Positions 15,696 through 23,936 of a stretch of DNA of 37,301 nucleotides are shown here, one piece after another. The DNA comes from Bacteroidota bacterium. Lineage in GTDB: Bacteria > Bacteroidota > Bacteroidia > Bacteroidales > UBA4417. How positions within the stretch are numbered: the first letter of the stretch is position 1; each line of letters starts with the position of its first letter. The notes beneath the pieces are model-generated. The model did not search any database. It was not told where the DNA came from and saw only the letters and a list, made by a program, of their open reading frames with translations. The stretch lies in assembly GCA_013376995.1 (NCBI GenBank), contig JACAAZ010000030.1:1-37301 (forward strand). The letters run 5' to 3'. The position numbers were made by a program, and so were the translations under genes.

Positions 15696-17759
15696 TTATC
15701 CTTTGCAGTTAGTAAGAAAATAGGAGTATGTTTCAAGTTGAGATTGGTATTTGACTGCACCGGCAGGTCTTGGCAAATACTCGTTAGTATTTTGCTCTCC
15801 CAGGAGCCGGGCTTTGGAATTGTCTTTCATCTGCATTTCCAGTATAGCCAGAATTTCTTTCTGAATATTGACATCATAAATAGGGCAGGCTGTTTCAATA
15901 CGATAGTCGAAGTTCCTGACCATCCAGTCAGCCGAAGAAATATAAAATAAAGGGGCATTATTATTACAAAATACAAATACCCTGGCATGTTCCAGGAAGC
16001 GGTCAACAATGCTGATGGCATTGATATTCTCGCTAAGTTTTGGAATCCCTGGAAGCAATACACAGATACCCCGGATAATAAGCTGGATTTTCACGCCTGC
16101 TTTGCTGGCTTCATAGAGTTTCCTGACCGATTTTTCATCAACCAGGCTGTTCATTTTCAAAATTATCCAGGCGTCCTTTCCTTTTTTTGCATTCTGTATC
16201 TCGTTATTTATCAAGCGGATAAACTGATTCCTCATACTGAATGGCGCAACAAGCAAATGCTTGAATTTCGGAACGGAATACTTAGAATCAAACAGGTGGA
16301 AAACTGAATTTACTTCGGAAGTTATGGATTTATTGGATGTAAAGAGGGTAAGGTCGCCGTATATCCTTGCCGTAGTCTCGTTGAAATTACCGGTTCCGAT
16401 GGCTGCATAGTAAACATTTTTTTCTGCTTCCTTCCGACGTATCAACAATAACTTTGCATGAACCTTGAAACCCGGGATGGATTGGATAACCCTGACACCC
16501 TCCTGCTGCATTTTTTCGGACCAGTAAATGTTGGCTTCTTCGTTGAACCTGGCCTGCAATTCCAGGAATACCGTCACTTCTTTCCCGTTCCTCGCGGCAT
16601 TGATCAGTGCATTAACAATACTTGAGCTGGTTGCAACCCGGTATAAGGTCATTTTAATGGTACGAACTTCCGGATCGAGGGACGCCTCACGCAGCAGATC
16701 GATAATATGCTGAAAAGACTGAAAAGGATAATGAACCATAATATCCCGCTCCTTCATATTAGCCATAATGCTTTCCTTATTGGAAAATGAAGGATGGCTT
16801 AAAGGGGGCATCGGCTTATATTCCAGCTGTGGATTTCCGAAATTCGGAAATGACATAAAATCCCTGAAATTATGGTACCGGCCACTGGCAATGATTGTAT
16901 CGCTTTTGGTGTACTGAAGTTTCTCCAGCAGTTGTTCAAGGAGCCTGACTGGGATATTCCTGTCATAGGTAAACCTCACTGTTGTTCCTGCATCTCTTTG
17001 TTTTATACTCTCCGACATTATCTCCAAAAAACTTTTGGAGACATCGTTATCCATATCAAGTTCTGCATCACGGGTAAACTTAACTGCGTAAGCCTTGAAG
17101 TAGTCAAATCCAAACACGGCGAAAATATCTTCCAGGCAATACCGGATGACATCATCCAATATCATGAAGTATTGCTTTGAATCTTCTTTCGGAAGGATGA
17201 GAAACCGGGAAAGCAAACCAACCGGAACTTCGATCAATGCAAATTTCTCTAATGCAGGATTCCTCTTAACTTTCAGGACAACCGCCATGTACAGTGAATG
17301 ATCCTTTAAGAAGGAGCCTTTCAGGTTATTCAGTATAATCGGGAACAAGCGCGGCCGTACATGATCCTGGAAATACTTTTTCACGAATTCTCCCTGGGAA
17401 GGGCTAAGATCGGCTTCATTTAAAATAAAAATCTGGTTATCTGCCAGTTCCTTGATGAGTAGCCGAAATACCTTCTGAAATTCCTTTTGCTTTTCCCGGT
17501 CAAACCTGGTTATCTCTTTGAGCGTTTTGCGGGGATTGATATAGGCATCATGGTACAGCTTCTTATTCATTCCTTTCATCCGGCTCAAAGTAGCAACACG
17601 TATCCTGAAGAATTCATCCAGGTTATTGGAATAAATCCCAAGGAAACGGATTTTCTCAATGAGAGGAGTATCGGGATCTGTAGCCTCCTGCAGCACACGG
17701 GCATTGAAATTCAGCCAGGAGATTTCACGATTCAATATAACAGGTTTGCTATTTGCCAT
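15696..17759 (-). CDS. ppk1: Polyphosphate kinase 1
   Basis: A 687-residue PPK1, full length, which polymerises the gamma-phosphate of ATP into polyphosphate. The N-terminal domain begins with REISWLNFNARVLQEA and YSNNLDEFFRIRVA. The catalytic C1/C2 domains contain the phosphorylated-histidine motif FKVHAKLLLI (His 434) and the second histidine in FLEHARVFVF (His 591), one residue off E. coli numbering (435 and 592). GTGNFNETTARIYGDLTLF and ISSADWMVRNFDYRIE are also present. It is peripheral or cytoplasmic. sixA lies just upstream on the same strand, a pairing commonly seen in Bacteroidota phosphate metabolism clusters. An exopolyphosphatase gene is not in the window. Confidence 0.97.
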   Translation of the reverse strand: MANSKPVILNREISWLNFNARVLQEATDPDTPLIEKIRFLGIYSNNLDEFFRIRVATLSRMKGMNKKLYHDAYINPRKTLKEITRFDREKQKEFQKVFRLLIKELADNQIFILNEADLSPSQGEFVKKYFQDHVRPRLFPIILNNLKGSFLKDHSLYMAVVLKVKRNPALEKFALIEVPVGLLSRFLILPKEDSKQYFMILDDVIRYCLEDIFAVFGFDYFKAYAVKFTRDAELDMDNDVSKSFLEIMSESIKQRDAGTTVRFTYDRNIPVRLLEQLLEKLQYTKSDTIIASGRYHNFRDFMSFPNFGNPQLEYKPMPPLSHPSFSNKESIMANMKERDIMVHYPFQSFQHIIDLLREASLDPEVRTIKMTLYRVATSSSIVNALINAARNGKEVTVFLELQARFNEEANIYWSEKMQQEGVRVIQSIPGFKVHAKLLLIRRKEAEKNVYYAAIGTGNFNETTARIYGDLTLFTSNKSITSEVNSVFHLFDSKYSVPKFKHLLVAPFSMRNQFIRLINNEIQNAKKGKDAWIILKMNSLVDEKSVRKLYEASKAGVKIQLIIRGICVLLPGIPKLSENINAISIVDRFLEHARVFVFCNNNAPLFYISSADWMVRNFDYRIETACPIYDVNIQKEILAILEMQMKDNSKARLLGEQNTNEYLPRPAGAVKYQSQLETYSYFLTNCKG

Positions 17760-17938
17760 AAACTTAGAAGATGTTCAGATTTTCCGAATAATCTTAACTA
17801 CAACAGAGGCTTATTTTACTGAATCCTGACAGGTTTGCAATCCGTAAACTGATGGAAGCTGGTAAGATTGAGTTATACTGAGCATGTTATCATGATTGTG
17901 ATTCGCAAACTTGTTCAGCCGAAGTATAACTGAAATCA

Positions 17939-18430
17939 TCATAACATTTTGGGATAGATTAAAAATTTCAACTTTGAATTTGCAGCAGCTATTTCAGTCC
18001 AATCTTTCACATTATACTCTAAACAAGCAATACCTGAAGTGGACATAGGATCAATTTTATCCTGAAGGAAATCATTTACCAGGTTTGTTACTGCCGGGTT
18101 ATGGCCGATGATCATCAGCGACTTTATGCCTGATGGCAGGTCATAGAAAAGATCGTAGAATTTATCTTTATCAGAAGTGTAAATCGATTTCTCAACCCTA
18201 ACATCTTCTTCTTTTAAGCTAAGTCCATGAGCCATTATCCAGGCTGTATCCAGGGCTCTGAGTGCAGGGCTTGACAGGATAAGGTCGATTTTGGTTTCTT
18301 TCTTCAGGAGATAATCAATAATAGTGCGTGTACGTTTCTTTCCCTTTTCCAGTAAGGGGCGATCAAAATCATCCATGCCGGGTTCGCCCCAGGAGGACTT
18401 GGCATGCCGCATGATGTATAAGGTCTTCAT
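17939..18430 (-). CDS. sixA: SixA-type phosphohistidine phosphatase
   Basis: A 163-residue histidine phosphatase of the small SixA branch of the phosphoglycerate-mutase superfamily. The catalytic RHAKSSW (R8, H9) is at the N-terminus. The second conserved region is LILSSPALRALDTA, and MIIGHNPAVTNLVN supplies the second histidine. SixA of E. coli removes phosphate from the histidine of phosphotransfer proteins. Its position 179 bp upstream of ppk1 suggests a link to polyphosphate or phosphohistidine turnover, which is inference. The length is normal. Confidence 0.9.
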   Translation of the reverse strand: MKTLYIMRHAKSSWGEPGMDDFDRPLLEKGKKRTRTIIDYLLKKETKIDLILSSPALRALDTAWIMAHGLSLKEEDVRVEKSIYTSDKDKFYDLFYDLPSGIKSLMIIGHNPAVTNLVNDFLQDKIDPMSTSGIACLEYNVKDWTEIAAANSKLKFLIYPKML

Positions 18431-18455
18431 AGGTTTAGTGCTGATAATGCTAAAT

Positions 18456-18463
18456 CAAAACTA
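18456..18463 (-). promoter_or_regulatory. Probable minus-7 element for sixA(-ppk1)
   Basis: On the minus strand TAGTTTTG matches TAnnTTTG, about 26 bp before the sixA ATG. The minus-33 region contains only near matches (GTTGGTTGTTG), so this is moderate. Confidence 0.45.
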
Positions 18464-18543
18464 TTCATTTCAGTAATTCAACAACCAACCTTCTAAAGAG
18501 TTAACAAAAAGATAATAGTTAAGAAATTTTATGACCGAATAAT

Positions 18544-19473
18544 TCAGGGTGAAGCAAGGATTTCTGAAACCAGGCTATTCCATTCGTCCTCTGATTTAAC
18601 CCGGAAAAGCTGCAGTTGCCGTTCATCACCTAACTTCATGAATGTGCCATAGTATTTCCAGTATTCTTTCATTTTGCTCATCCAGAACTTCCTTGAATGC
18701 CGTGTAGCCGTTTCAAGTTCAGTATAGAAGTTAATAAACCTGGCTTTTGCATCAGCAGGTAAAACTTGGGTTTCCGCCTTTATCATTTCAGGAAGAAAGG
18801 GATTGTAAAAAACACCTCTTCCCAGCATGAAGTCACCAAAAGAAAACCTGTTCCTGATGGAGACATAATCATCAAATGAATGAATGTCGCCATTGTAGAT
18901 TATCGGATGCTTTACATATGGTATCATCCTCTCCAGGTCATCCAGCAGCACATTCCCTTCATATTGCTGTATCCCGATCCTGGGGTGGATCGTGATATTC
19001 TTCAGCGGGTAGTTGTTCAGGACTTCCGCCACGGCAGTGAATTCTTCTGTTGTTTTTAATCCCAGCCTGAGTTTAATGGATAAATCCATGGAAATACCAG
19101 GAATGATCTTCTCCAGCAGCTGATCTATCATTTCGGGGAATGGCAGTATACCGGAGCCCCTTTTCTTCCTGACTATCCCATTGATCGGGCAGCCCAGGTT
19201 CCAGTTCACCTCCTTATATCCAAGCTCATCAGAAAGAAAGCGGCAAAGCAGGATAAAGTCATCCGAATCATTGCCAAGCACCTGGGGTATAACAGGTACC
19301 TGGGCATTTCTTTCAGGCAGCACATCCTTCACCTTTAGTGCGGTTATTTTATCTCCATGCGTTAGTGAAATAAACGGAGCCATAACCTTGTCAATCCCCC
19401 CGAAATGCCTGAAATACACCTCCCGGAAGGTGACTTCTGTAAATCCGTGAAGTGGAGCAAGGATGAGGTGCAA
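18544..19473 (-). CDS. tRNA-dihydrouridine synthase (DusC-like)
   Basis: An FMN enzyme that reduces uridine to dihydrouridine in tRNA. Visible are LAPLHGFTE at the N-terminus, VNWNLGCPI with the catalytic Cys, the RKKRGSGIL segment, LSIKLRLGL, ITIHPRIG, IIYNGDI and MLGRGVFYNPFL. From the TTG at 19473 the protein begins M(TTG)HLILAPLHGFTE and has about 310 residues, exactly where homologues begin. No in-frame ATG exists further upstream; the reading frame that continues to 19545 is heptamer repeat and translates to a Ser/Leu/Pro-rich stretch. I therefore choose the TTG start. The array begins only 25 bp upstream, so promoter and leader lie in or beyond the repeats. Confidence 0.88.
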   Translation of the reverse strand: MHLILAPLHGFTEVTFREVYFRHFGGIDKVMAPFISLTHGDKITALKVKDVLPERNAQVPVIPQVLGNDSDDFILLCRFLSDELGYKEVNWNLGCPINGIVRKKRGSGILPFPEMIDQLLEKIIPGISMDLSIKLRLGLKTTEEFTAVAEVLNNYPLKNITIHPRIGIQQYEGNVLLDDLERMIPYVKHPIIYNGDIHSFDDYVSIRNRFSFGDFMLGRGVFYNPFLPEMIKAETQVLPADAKARFINFYTELETATRHSRKFWMSKMKEYWKYYGTFMKLGDERQLQLFRVKSEDEWNSLVSEILASP

Positions 19474-19498
19474 GTGGGTCGGGGGTTGTGGGGTTAAA

Positions 19499-19858
19499 GG
19501 CGAAGCGCTAAGGGGTAAAGATAAAAGACAAAAGGAAAAAGACAAAAGGAAAAGACAAAAGGCAAAGAGCTAAGCGCTAAGGGCATAGAGCTAAGAGGTA
19601 AAGATAAAATATAAAAGACAAAAGGAAAAAGACAAATCCGTCAACTGACGGAAAAGACAGAAGGAAAAGGACAAAAGGAAAAGGACAAATCCGTCAACTG
19701 ACGGAAAGGACAAAAGGAAAAGACAAAAGGAAAAAGACAAAAGGCAAAGAGCTAAGCGCTAAGGGCTTAGAACTAAGGGGTAAAAATATAAGATAAAAGA
19801 CAAAAGGCTCTAAGCGTTAGGGTCATAGGGCGAAGAGGTAAAGATAAAAGAGAAAAAG
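19499..19858. repeat. Composite heptamer array: four cycles of NGCNNAG then AAAAGAY, with two hairpins
   Basis: Four cycles begin near 19499, 19560, 19741 and 19807. In each, NGCNNAG words (CGCTAAG, GGCATAG, AGCTAAG) lead through a junction of type GRGGTAAARATA into GATAAAA/GACAAAA/GGAAAAA words. Heptad phase is kept across the word change. Two identical 16-bp palindromes, TCCGTCAACTGACGGA, lie at 19637-19652 and 19690-19705. The array is upstream of dus and downstream of the propeller gene. Confidence 0.93.
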
Positions 19859-20219
19859 GAAAGTGCAAATTGCAAAAAGTTAATATCAAAATGCAAATGG
19901 CAGAAGGTAAATGGCATATTTCTAAAAAAGAGCAAGTAGCTACAGGCTTAAAAAAGCTAAACAAACAACGTGTATTTAACCTTGATCAACTTCCTGCAGA
20001 AGCACTTTGCAGTTTCTAATCTGCACTTTGAATTTTGGATATTGCCATGCACATTTTGAGCTAAAAGCTTCCGTTCAATGCATATCGAATGTTTTGCAAA
20101 TTTGAGATGGGCGGGCTTTTCACCATAAATGATTAGGTGGAGCACGAAATCCTGCATATTGCAAATGTGATATTACCTGTTGCCGTTTTTTTGTACTATG
20201 CATTGGATGTGCAGGTTTG
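19859..20219. repeat. AAWKGCA heptamers in both orientations, then an unexplained AT-rich stretch
   Basis: Positions 19861-19916 are eight heptads (AAGTGCA, AATTGCA, AAAAGTT, AATATCA, AAATGCA, AATGGCA, GAAGGTA, AATGGCA). At 20001-20049 the same family appears on the other strand (AGCACTT, TGCAGTT, TGCACTT, TGAATTT). The next 170 bp (20050-20219) hold no credible gene. A small frame there (19957-20157, minus) includes the repeats and is not believed. Confidence 0.7.
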
Positions 20220-21326
20220 CTATTCAGAATAGTTGGTAAATGTTATTCCATCGTATTTATACAAACCTGTATTTCTTGTCCCGATCCAAATATTTCCAGT
20301 TCTGTCTTCAAGCATAAACCATACAAAGTATTTGCTCATACCATCACTGGTATTATAATTTTTAAATGTATGTCCATCGTAACACCAAATTCCACCTTCG
20401 CTTTCTACAGATGATTGTTTTTCTTCCCCGCTAAACCAAATGTTACCATGCTTGTCTGCTAAAACAGGATTTCCAATTCCAACCTTCTGTGTGAAATTAG
20501 TAAAGTTCTTCCCATCGTATATGAAATTACCGTGCAGCCTCCCACCAAACCATAAGTTTCCATTTTTATCTTGTTTTATATAGCGAATCCAACCATCGCC
20601 ATTTGGTTTATAACTGCTTATTGATTTTCCATCATAACAACAAATGCCTTCTTCTCCAGGTGGCATTCCGGATGCAAACCAAATATTTCCACTTTTATCT
20701 TCCAATATACAGTCAATCATTTTAAGACGCAGGCTATCTTTATTTATCACTCCGTCATTATCTAAAAAACGATTAAAGTTGAAACCATTATAACAATAAA
20801 CTCCATCAGCTGTGCCTAACCAAATTTTACCACTTTTGTCCTGCAACATACTCCAAACAGTGTTTTCCGTTGACCTTTCCGTATAATAATTATTATCTGT
20901 TACCGGCCTTATATAAAATGGGATTGAAAGGGGGAAAATACTTTTTCCATTATAACAACATACTCCGTCAGTCGTGCCGAACCAAATGTTGCCTGATTTC
21001 TCTTCCAAAATGGAATAAACACTATTGCTACTTAATCCGTCTTTCTTTGTAAATTGAGTAAACAGCTTACCGTCAAAGCGATAAACGCCTTCTCCTGTAG
21101 TTCCAAACCAAAGATTGCCTTCATTGTCCTGAAGACCACACCAAACATTATCACTTTTGGTTGAACCTTGTGTCTTTACAAGTTTCGATTGCCCGACAGA
21201 AATTCTCTTCGATTCAGTTTGATTGTCCGTTAGAGAATTTGTTCTGGTCTGTCCGTAGCCGGAAGTCAAAAACACAAAAGTTACTAGCAGAGCGTAAATT
21301 GGTTTTAGAAAGTAATTGTTGGTCAT
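20220..21326 (-). CDS. Exported stand-alone seven-bladed propeller (two-component regulator propeller repeats)
   Basis: A 368-residue protein with a signal peptide (YALLVTFVFLTSGYGQ) followed by seven repeats of about 40-50 residues. Each contains a core like DxxGNIWFGTxxGVxxYDGKxFxxF. This is the two-component-regulator-propeller repeat found in the periplasmic sensor half of Bacteroidota hybrid histidine kinases. Seven copies are enough to close a beta-propeller. No Y_Y_Y domain, transmembrane helix, kinase or HTH follows, and no such gene is adjacent. The product is therefore predicted to be a free periplasmic or secreted ligand-binding propeller. The gene is more A+T-rich than its flanks. 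Confidence 0.85.
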   Translation of the reverse strand: MTNNYFLKPIYALLVTFVFLTSGYGQTRTNSLTDNQTESKRISVGQSKLVKTQGSTKSDNVWCGLQDNEGNLWFGTTGEGVYRFDGKLFTQFTKKDGLSSNSVYSILEEKSGNIWFGTTDGVCCYNGKSIFPLSIPFYIRPVTDNNYYTERSTENTVWSMLQDKSGKIWLGTADGVYCYNGFNFNRFLDNDGVINKDSLRLKMIDCILEDKSGNIWFASGMPPGEEGICCYDGKSISSYKPNGDGWIRYIKQDKNGNLWFGGRLHGNFIYDGKNFTNFTQKVGIGNPVLADKHGNIWFSGEEKQSSVESEGGIWCYDGHTFKNYNTSDGMSKYFVWFMLEDRTGNIWIGTRNTGLYKYDGITFTNYSE

Positions 21327-21427
21327 TAGTTATTGATAATAATAGTCAATGTTAATATTTGTCTTTTAAAGTTAGCAATGTCCCCAAACTTTACAGGTAA
21401 CTATGTGCTATATGCTATGCACTCAGA

Positions 21428-21555
21428 CCCGAAGGCTTCCCTTCGGGAGAAGTCAGAAGTCGAGCAGAAAGATTCCCATCGGGAGATGTCGGAAGTCAGA
21501 AGCCGGAAGTCAGAAGCCGGAAGTCGGAAGCCGGAAGTCAGAAGTTGGAAGAAAC
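21428..21555. repeat. Hairpin plus RGAAGYC heptamer array
   Basis: CCCGAAGG (21428-21435) and CCTTCGGG (21440-21447) form a perfect 8-bp stem with a 4-nt loop. From 21491 there are four exact 14-bp units made of two heptads: GGAAGTC AGAAGCC twice, then GGAAGTC GGAAGCC and GGAAGTC AGAAGTT. The sequence between (21448-21490) holds looser copies and a TCCCATCGGGA palindrome. Confidence 0.85.
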
Positions 21556-21699
21556 TCAGGCTATGGTTTGTTTAAATCTTTCCCCATCAGTGTAAATCAC
21601 GGACTTGATATAGCCAAGAGTATATTGTGCAAGGGCTTACCTCCACCTATCCATGCCGGCACGGTCTTAATTATCCGATTTTTATTTCTTCGGCTAAGT

Positions 21700-21734
21700 C
21701 ATAGTTTTAGCCTTTATTGATCGCAAAAACTATG
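21700..21734. repeat. Inverted repeat, 9-bp perfect stem
   Basis: CATAGTTTT at 21700-21708 pairs with AAAACTATG at 21726-21734. An alternative stem, GGCTAA (21692-21697) with TTAGCC (21707-21712), is mutually exclusive with it. It lies downstream of the VOC gene, but no T-run follows on that strand, so it is not a typical terminator. The rest of 21556-21764 has no gene I recognise. Confidence 0.5.
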
Positions 21735-21764
21735 AAAACTGTAAGTTGTTTTTACTGCTTAAAT

Positions 21765-22196
21765 TTACCAGGTATAGTTTGGGTCAAAATCTACCATCCA
21801 TTCAATACCGTATTTATCTCTGAACATGGCAAAATAAGATCCCCATGGGCTGTCACCAATTGGCATTTCAATTTGACCGCCTACCGATAGTCCATTAAAT
21901 ATTCTATCCGCTTCTTCTTTGCTTTCAGCACTTATTGAAATCTTACTACGGTTTTCGTTTTCATTTGTCCGTCCCAAAATTTCCGGAACATCATTAGCCA
22001 TTAAAACATTTTTCCCAATAGGTAAAGCAATGTGCATTATTTTATTTGCTTCATTCTCTGATACCGGAAATCCAGGACTTGACAGGTCTTTGAAACGTTT
22101 AATTATTGCAAACTCTCCGCCAAAAACAGATTTGTAAAATATAAATGCTTCTTCGGCATTTCCGTTGAAATTGATGTGAGGATTGATTTGTGCCAT
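21765..22196 (-). CDS. VOC family (PhnB-like) protein
   Basis: A 143-residue single-chain vicinal-oxygen-chelate fold protein of the PhnB / 3-demethylubiquinone-methyltransferase-like group. It shows INPHINFNGNAEEAFIFYKSVFGGEF at the start, GDSPWGSYFAMFRDKYGIEWMVDF at the end, and SISAESKEEADRIF between. Despite the PhnB name these proteins have no confirmed enzymatic role; some bind small molecules or metals. Full length. It is transcribed toward the propeller gene, with repeats on both sides. Confidence 0.9.
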   Translation of the reverse strand: MAQINPHINFNGNAEEAFIFYKSVFGGEFAIIKRFKDLSSPGFPVSENEANKIMHIALPIGKNVLMANDVPEILGRTNENENRSKISISAESKEEADRIFNGLSVGGQIEMPIGDSPWGSYFAMFRDKYGIEWMVDFDPNYTW

Positions 22197-22293
22197 CTTA
22201 GTATTATTTCAGTAAGTTAATTTCATATTTTTCTATTTATCATACAATCTGCATGTCACTTTGTTCAATCACCGCTGACAATACTATGATGCT

Positions 22294-22413
22294 CTATGCG
22301 CTTCGCACCTAGCCCTTAGATCTTTGCCCTTCGCGCTTTGCCATTTGAGCCAAAGGCTCCCCTTAAAGGAACTTTGCTGTTCGCGCTATGCGCTATGCCC
22401 TAAGCCCTTCACT
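22294..22413. repeat. NGCNNAG heptamers on the minus strand with two small hairpins
   Basis: Read on the minus strand, 22294-22342 is seven heptads (GGCAAAG, CGCGAAG, GGCAAAG, ATCTAAG, GGCTAGG, TGCGAAG, CGCATAG), and 22372-22413 holds further heptads such as GGCTTAG, GGCATAG and CGCATAG. Between them are two palindromes: GAGCC AAA GGCTC (22347-22359) and CCTT A AAGG (22361-22369). It is the same family as 8161-8503 but inverted. Confidence 0.88.
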
Positions 22414-22422
22414 CAAAGGTAC

Positions 22423-22450
22423 AAAAAAGGCGCCCTTTTTACAGGCGCCC
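22423..22450 (-). terminator. Rho-independent terminator of glyA
   Basis: On the minus strand GGCGCC (22444-22449) and GGCGCC (22429-22434) form a GC-only stem with a loop TGTAAAAAG, followed at once by six T (22423-22428). It lies about 25 bp after the glyA stop. Confidence 0.85.
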
Positions 22451-22473
22451 TCTCGCTCGTGCTTGGGGTTGAC

Positions 22474-23754
22474 TTAGTAAGCAAAAAGCGGGAATTCCTG
22501 CATCATTTCATTTACCTGGGTCTTAACTTTCGCAATGAGGTCTTCATTTTCAAAATTACTGATCACCTGGTCGATGAGGTCAACGATAGCCGGCATATGA
22601 TTTTCCTTCAAACCACGGGTTGTAACGGCCGGGGTCCCGACACGTATACCTGAAGTTGTAAACGGGGTACGGCTGTCGAATGGAACCATATTTTTATTTA
22701 TGGTAATATCGGCTTTCACAAGGGTATTTTCAACAACCTTTCCTGTAATATCAGGGAATTTGGAACGGAGATCGATCAGCATAAGGTGGTTATCGGTACC
22801 GCCTGAAATAACCTTGTAACCTTTATCGGTAAAGGCTTTTGACATAACCAGTGCATTCTTCTTCACCTGCATGATGTAATCCATGTATTCATCACTCAGG
22901 CATTCACCGAAAGATACAGCCTTGGAAGCGATCACATGTTCAAGCGGGCCACCCTGTATCCCCGGAAATACAGCACTATCCAATAAAGCAGACATCATCT
23001 TGGTTTCACCCTTCGGGGTTTTCAATCCCCATGGATTTTCAAAGTCCTTACCCATCAGGATCATACCTCCACGCGGACCGCGAAGTGTCTTGTGGGTAGT
23101 GGTGGTGATAATGTGGCAATAAGGCACAGGATCGTTGAGCAATCCCCTGGCTATCATACCTGCTGGATGAGCAATGTCCGCCATCAGGATAGCCCCGATT
23201 TTATCAGCGATCTGGCGCATACGCTTGTAATCCCAATCGCGGCTGTAAGCGGATGCACCTGCAATGATCAGTTTTGGCTTCTCAGCAAGAGCAACAGCTT
23301 CCATGGTATCGTAATTGATGGTACCGGTGGATTCTTCAACGCCATAAGCTACAGGTCTATACAGGATACCTGACGAATTCACAGGTGATCCGTGCGATAG
23401 ATGCCCTCCATGCGACAGGTTCAATCCCATAAAGGTATCACCTGGTTTCAGAATGGTCATCAATACAGCCATATTGGCCTGTGCACCGGAATGAGGCTGA
23501 ACATTAGCCCATTCGGCTCCGAACAATGCCCTGGCACGGTCAATGGCTATCTGTTCCGTCTGATCAACAATCTGGCAGCCACCATAATAACGCCTGCCGG
23601 GATATCCCTCAGCATACTTGTTGGTGAGAACTGAACCCATGGCTTGCAATACCTGCGGGCTGACAAAATTCTCAGAAGCAATAAGTTCGATACCGTGCAT
23701 CTGCCTGGCTTGCTCTTGCTTAATCAAGTCGAAAATGACTTTATCTTTCTGCAT
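22474..23754 (-). CDS. glyA: Serine hydroxymethyltransferase
   Basis: A 426-residue PLP enzyme that interconverts serine and glycine with tetrahydrofolate, the main source of one-carbon units. It has [21 protein letters not shown] at the N-terminus, [14 protein letters not shown] and [13 protein letters not shown]. The lysine that binds PLP lies in [16 protein letters not shown], and GTPAVTTRG is near the C-terminus. The length is normal. It is a single-gene unit with a recognisable promoter upstream and a strong terminator downstream. Base use is like the conserved genes elsewhere in the window. Confidence 0.98.
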   Translation of the reverse strand: MQKDKVIFDLIKQEQARQMHGIELIASENFVSPQVLQAMGSVLTNKYAEGYPGRRYYGGCQIVDQTEQIAIDRARALFGAEWANVQPHSGAQANMAVLMTILKPGDTFMGLNLSHGGHLSHGSPVNSSGILYRPVAYGVEESTGTINYDTMEAVALAEKPKLIIAGASAYSRDWDYKRMRQIADKIGAILMADIAHPAGMIARGLLNDPVPYCHIITTTTHKTLRGPRGGMILMGKDFENPWGLKTPKGETKMMSALLDSAVFPGIQGGPLEHVIASKAVSFGECLSDEYMDYIMQVKKNALVMSKAFTDKGYKVISGGTDNHLMLIDLRSKFPDITGKVVENTLVKADITINKNMVPFDSRTPFTTSGIRVGTPAVTTRGLKENHMPAIVDLIDQVISNFENEDLIAKVKTQVNEMMQEFPLFAY

Positions 23755-23816
23755 ATATATATCTTTTGTAATATGTTGTTTTTAAATCAATTACCCACCT
23801 ATTTCCAACATCGTGG

Positions 23817-23847
23817 CAAAGGTATAAATTCATTTGAAACCAGCAAA
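23817..23847 (-). promoter_or_regulatory. glyA promoter
   Basis: On the minus strand TTTG (23847-23844), a 19-bp spacer, then TACCTTTG (23824-23817). This is a full match to the Bacteroidota TTTG / TAnnTTTG promoter. The leader to the glyA ATG is about 55 nt. Confidence 0.75.
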
Positions 23848-23936
23848 AGTACAGGGTAATTTGACTTTTGTCTTAATAAGGTGAAACCCTTTTCAGGAAC
23901 CTGATTTAAGCATTTGCAGATTTTACATTTATCTTT

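Noticed and set aside
19474-19545. N-terminal extension of the dus frame
   Set aside because: It is repeat DNA read through; the family N-terminus fits the TTG at 19473 and there is no ATG.
19773-19964. 63-codon minus-strand frame
   Set aside because: It is made of AAAAGAY and AAWKGCA heptamers read on the other strand; its Leu/Phe/Ser composition is a by-product.
20050-20170. Integron attC site
   Set aside because: No GTTRRRY/RYYYAAC core pair and no integrase in the window.
23870-23936. Terminator after the CBM-like gene
   Set aside because: Only a weak CAGGTTCCTG palindrome and no T-run on the minus strand.
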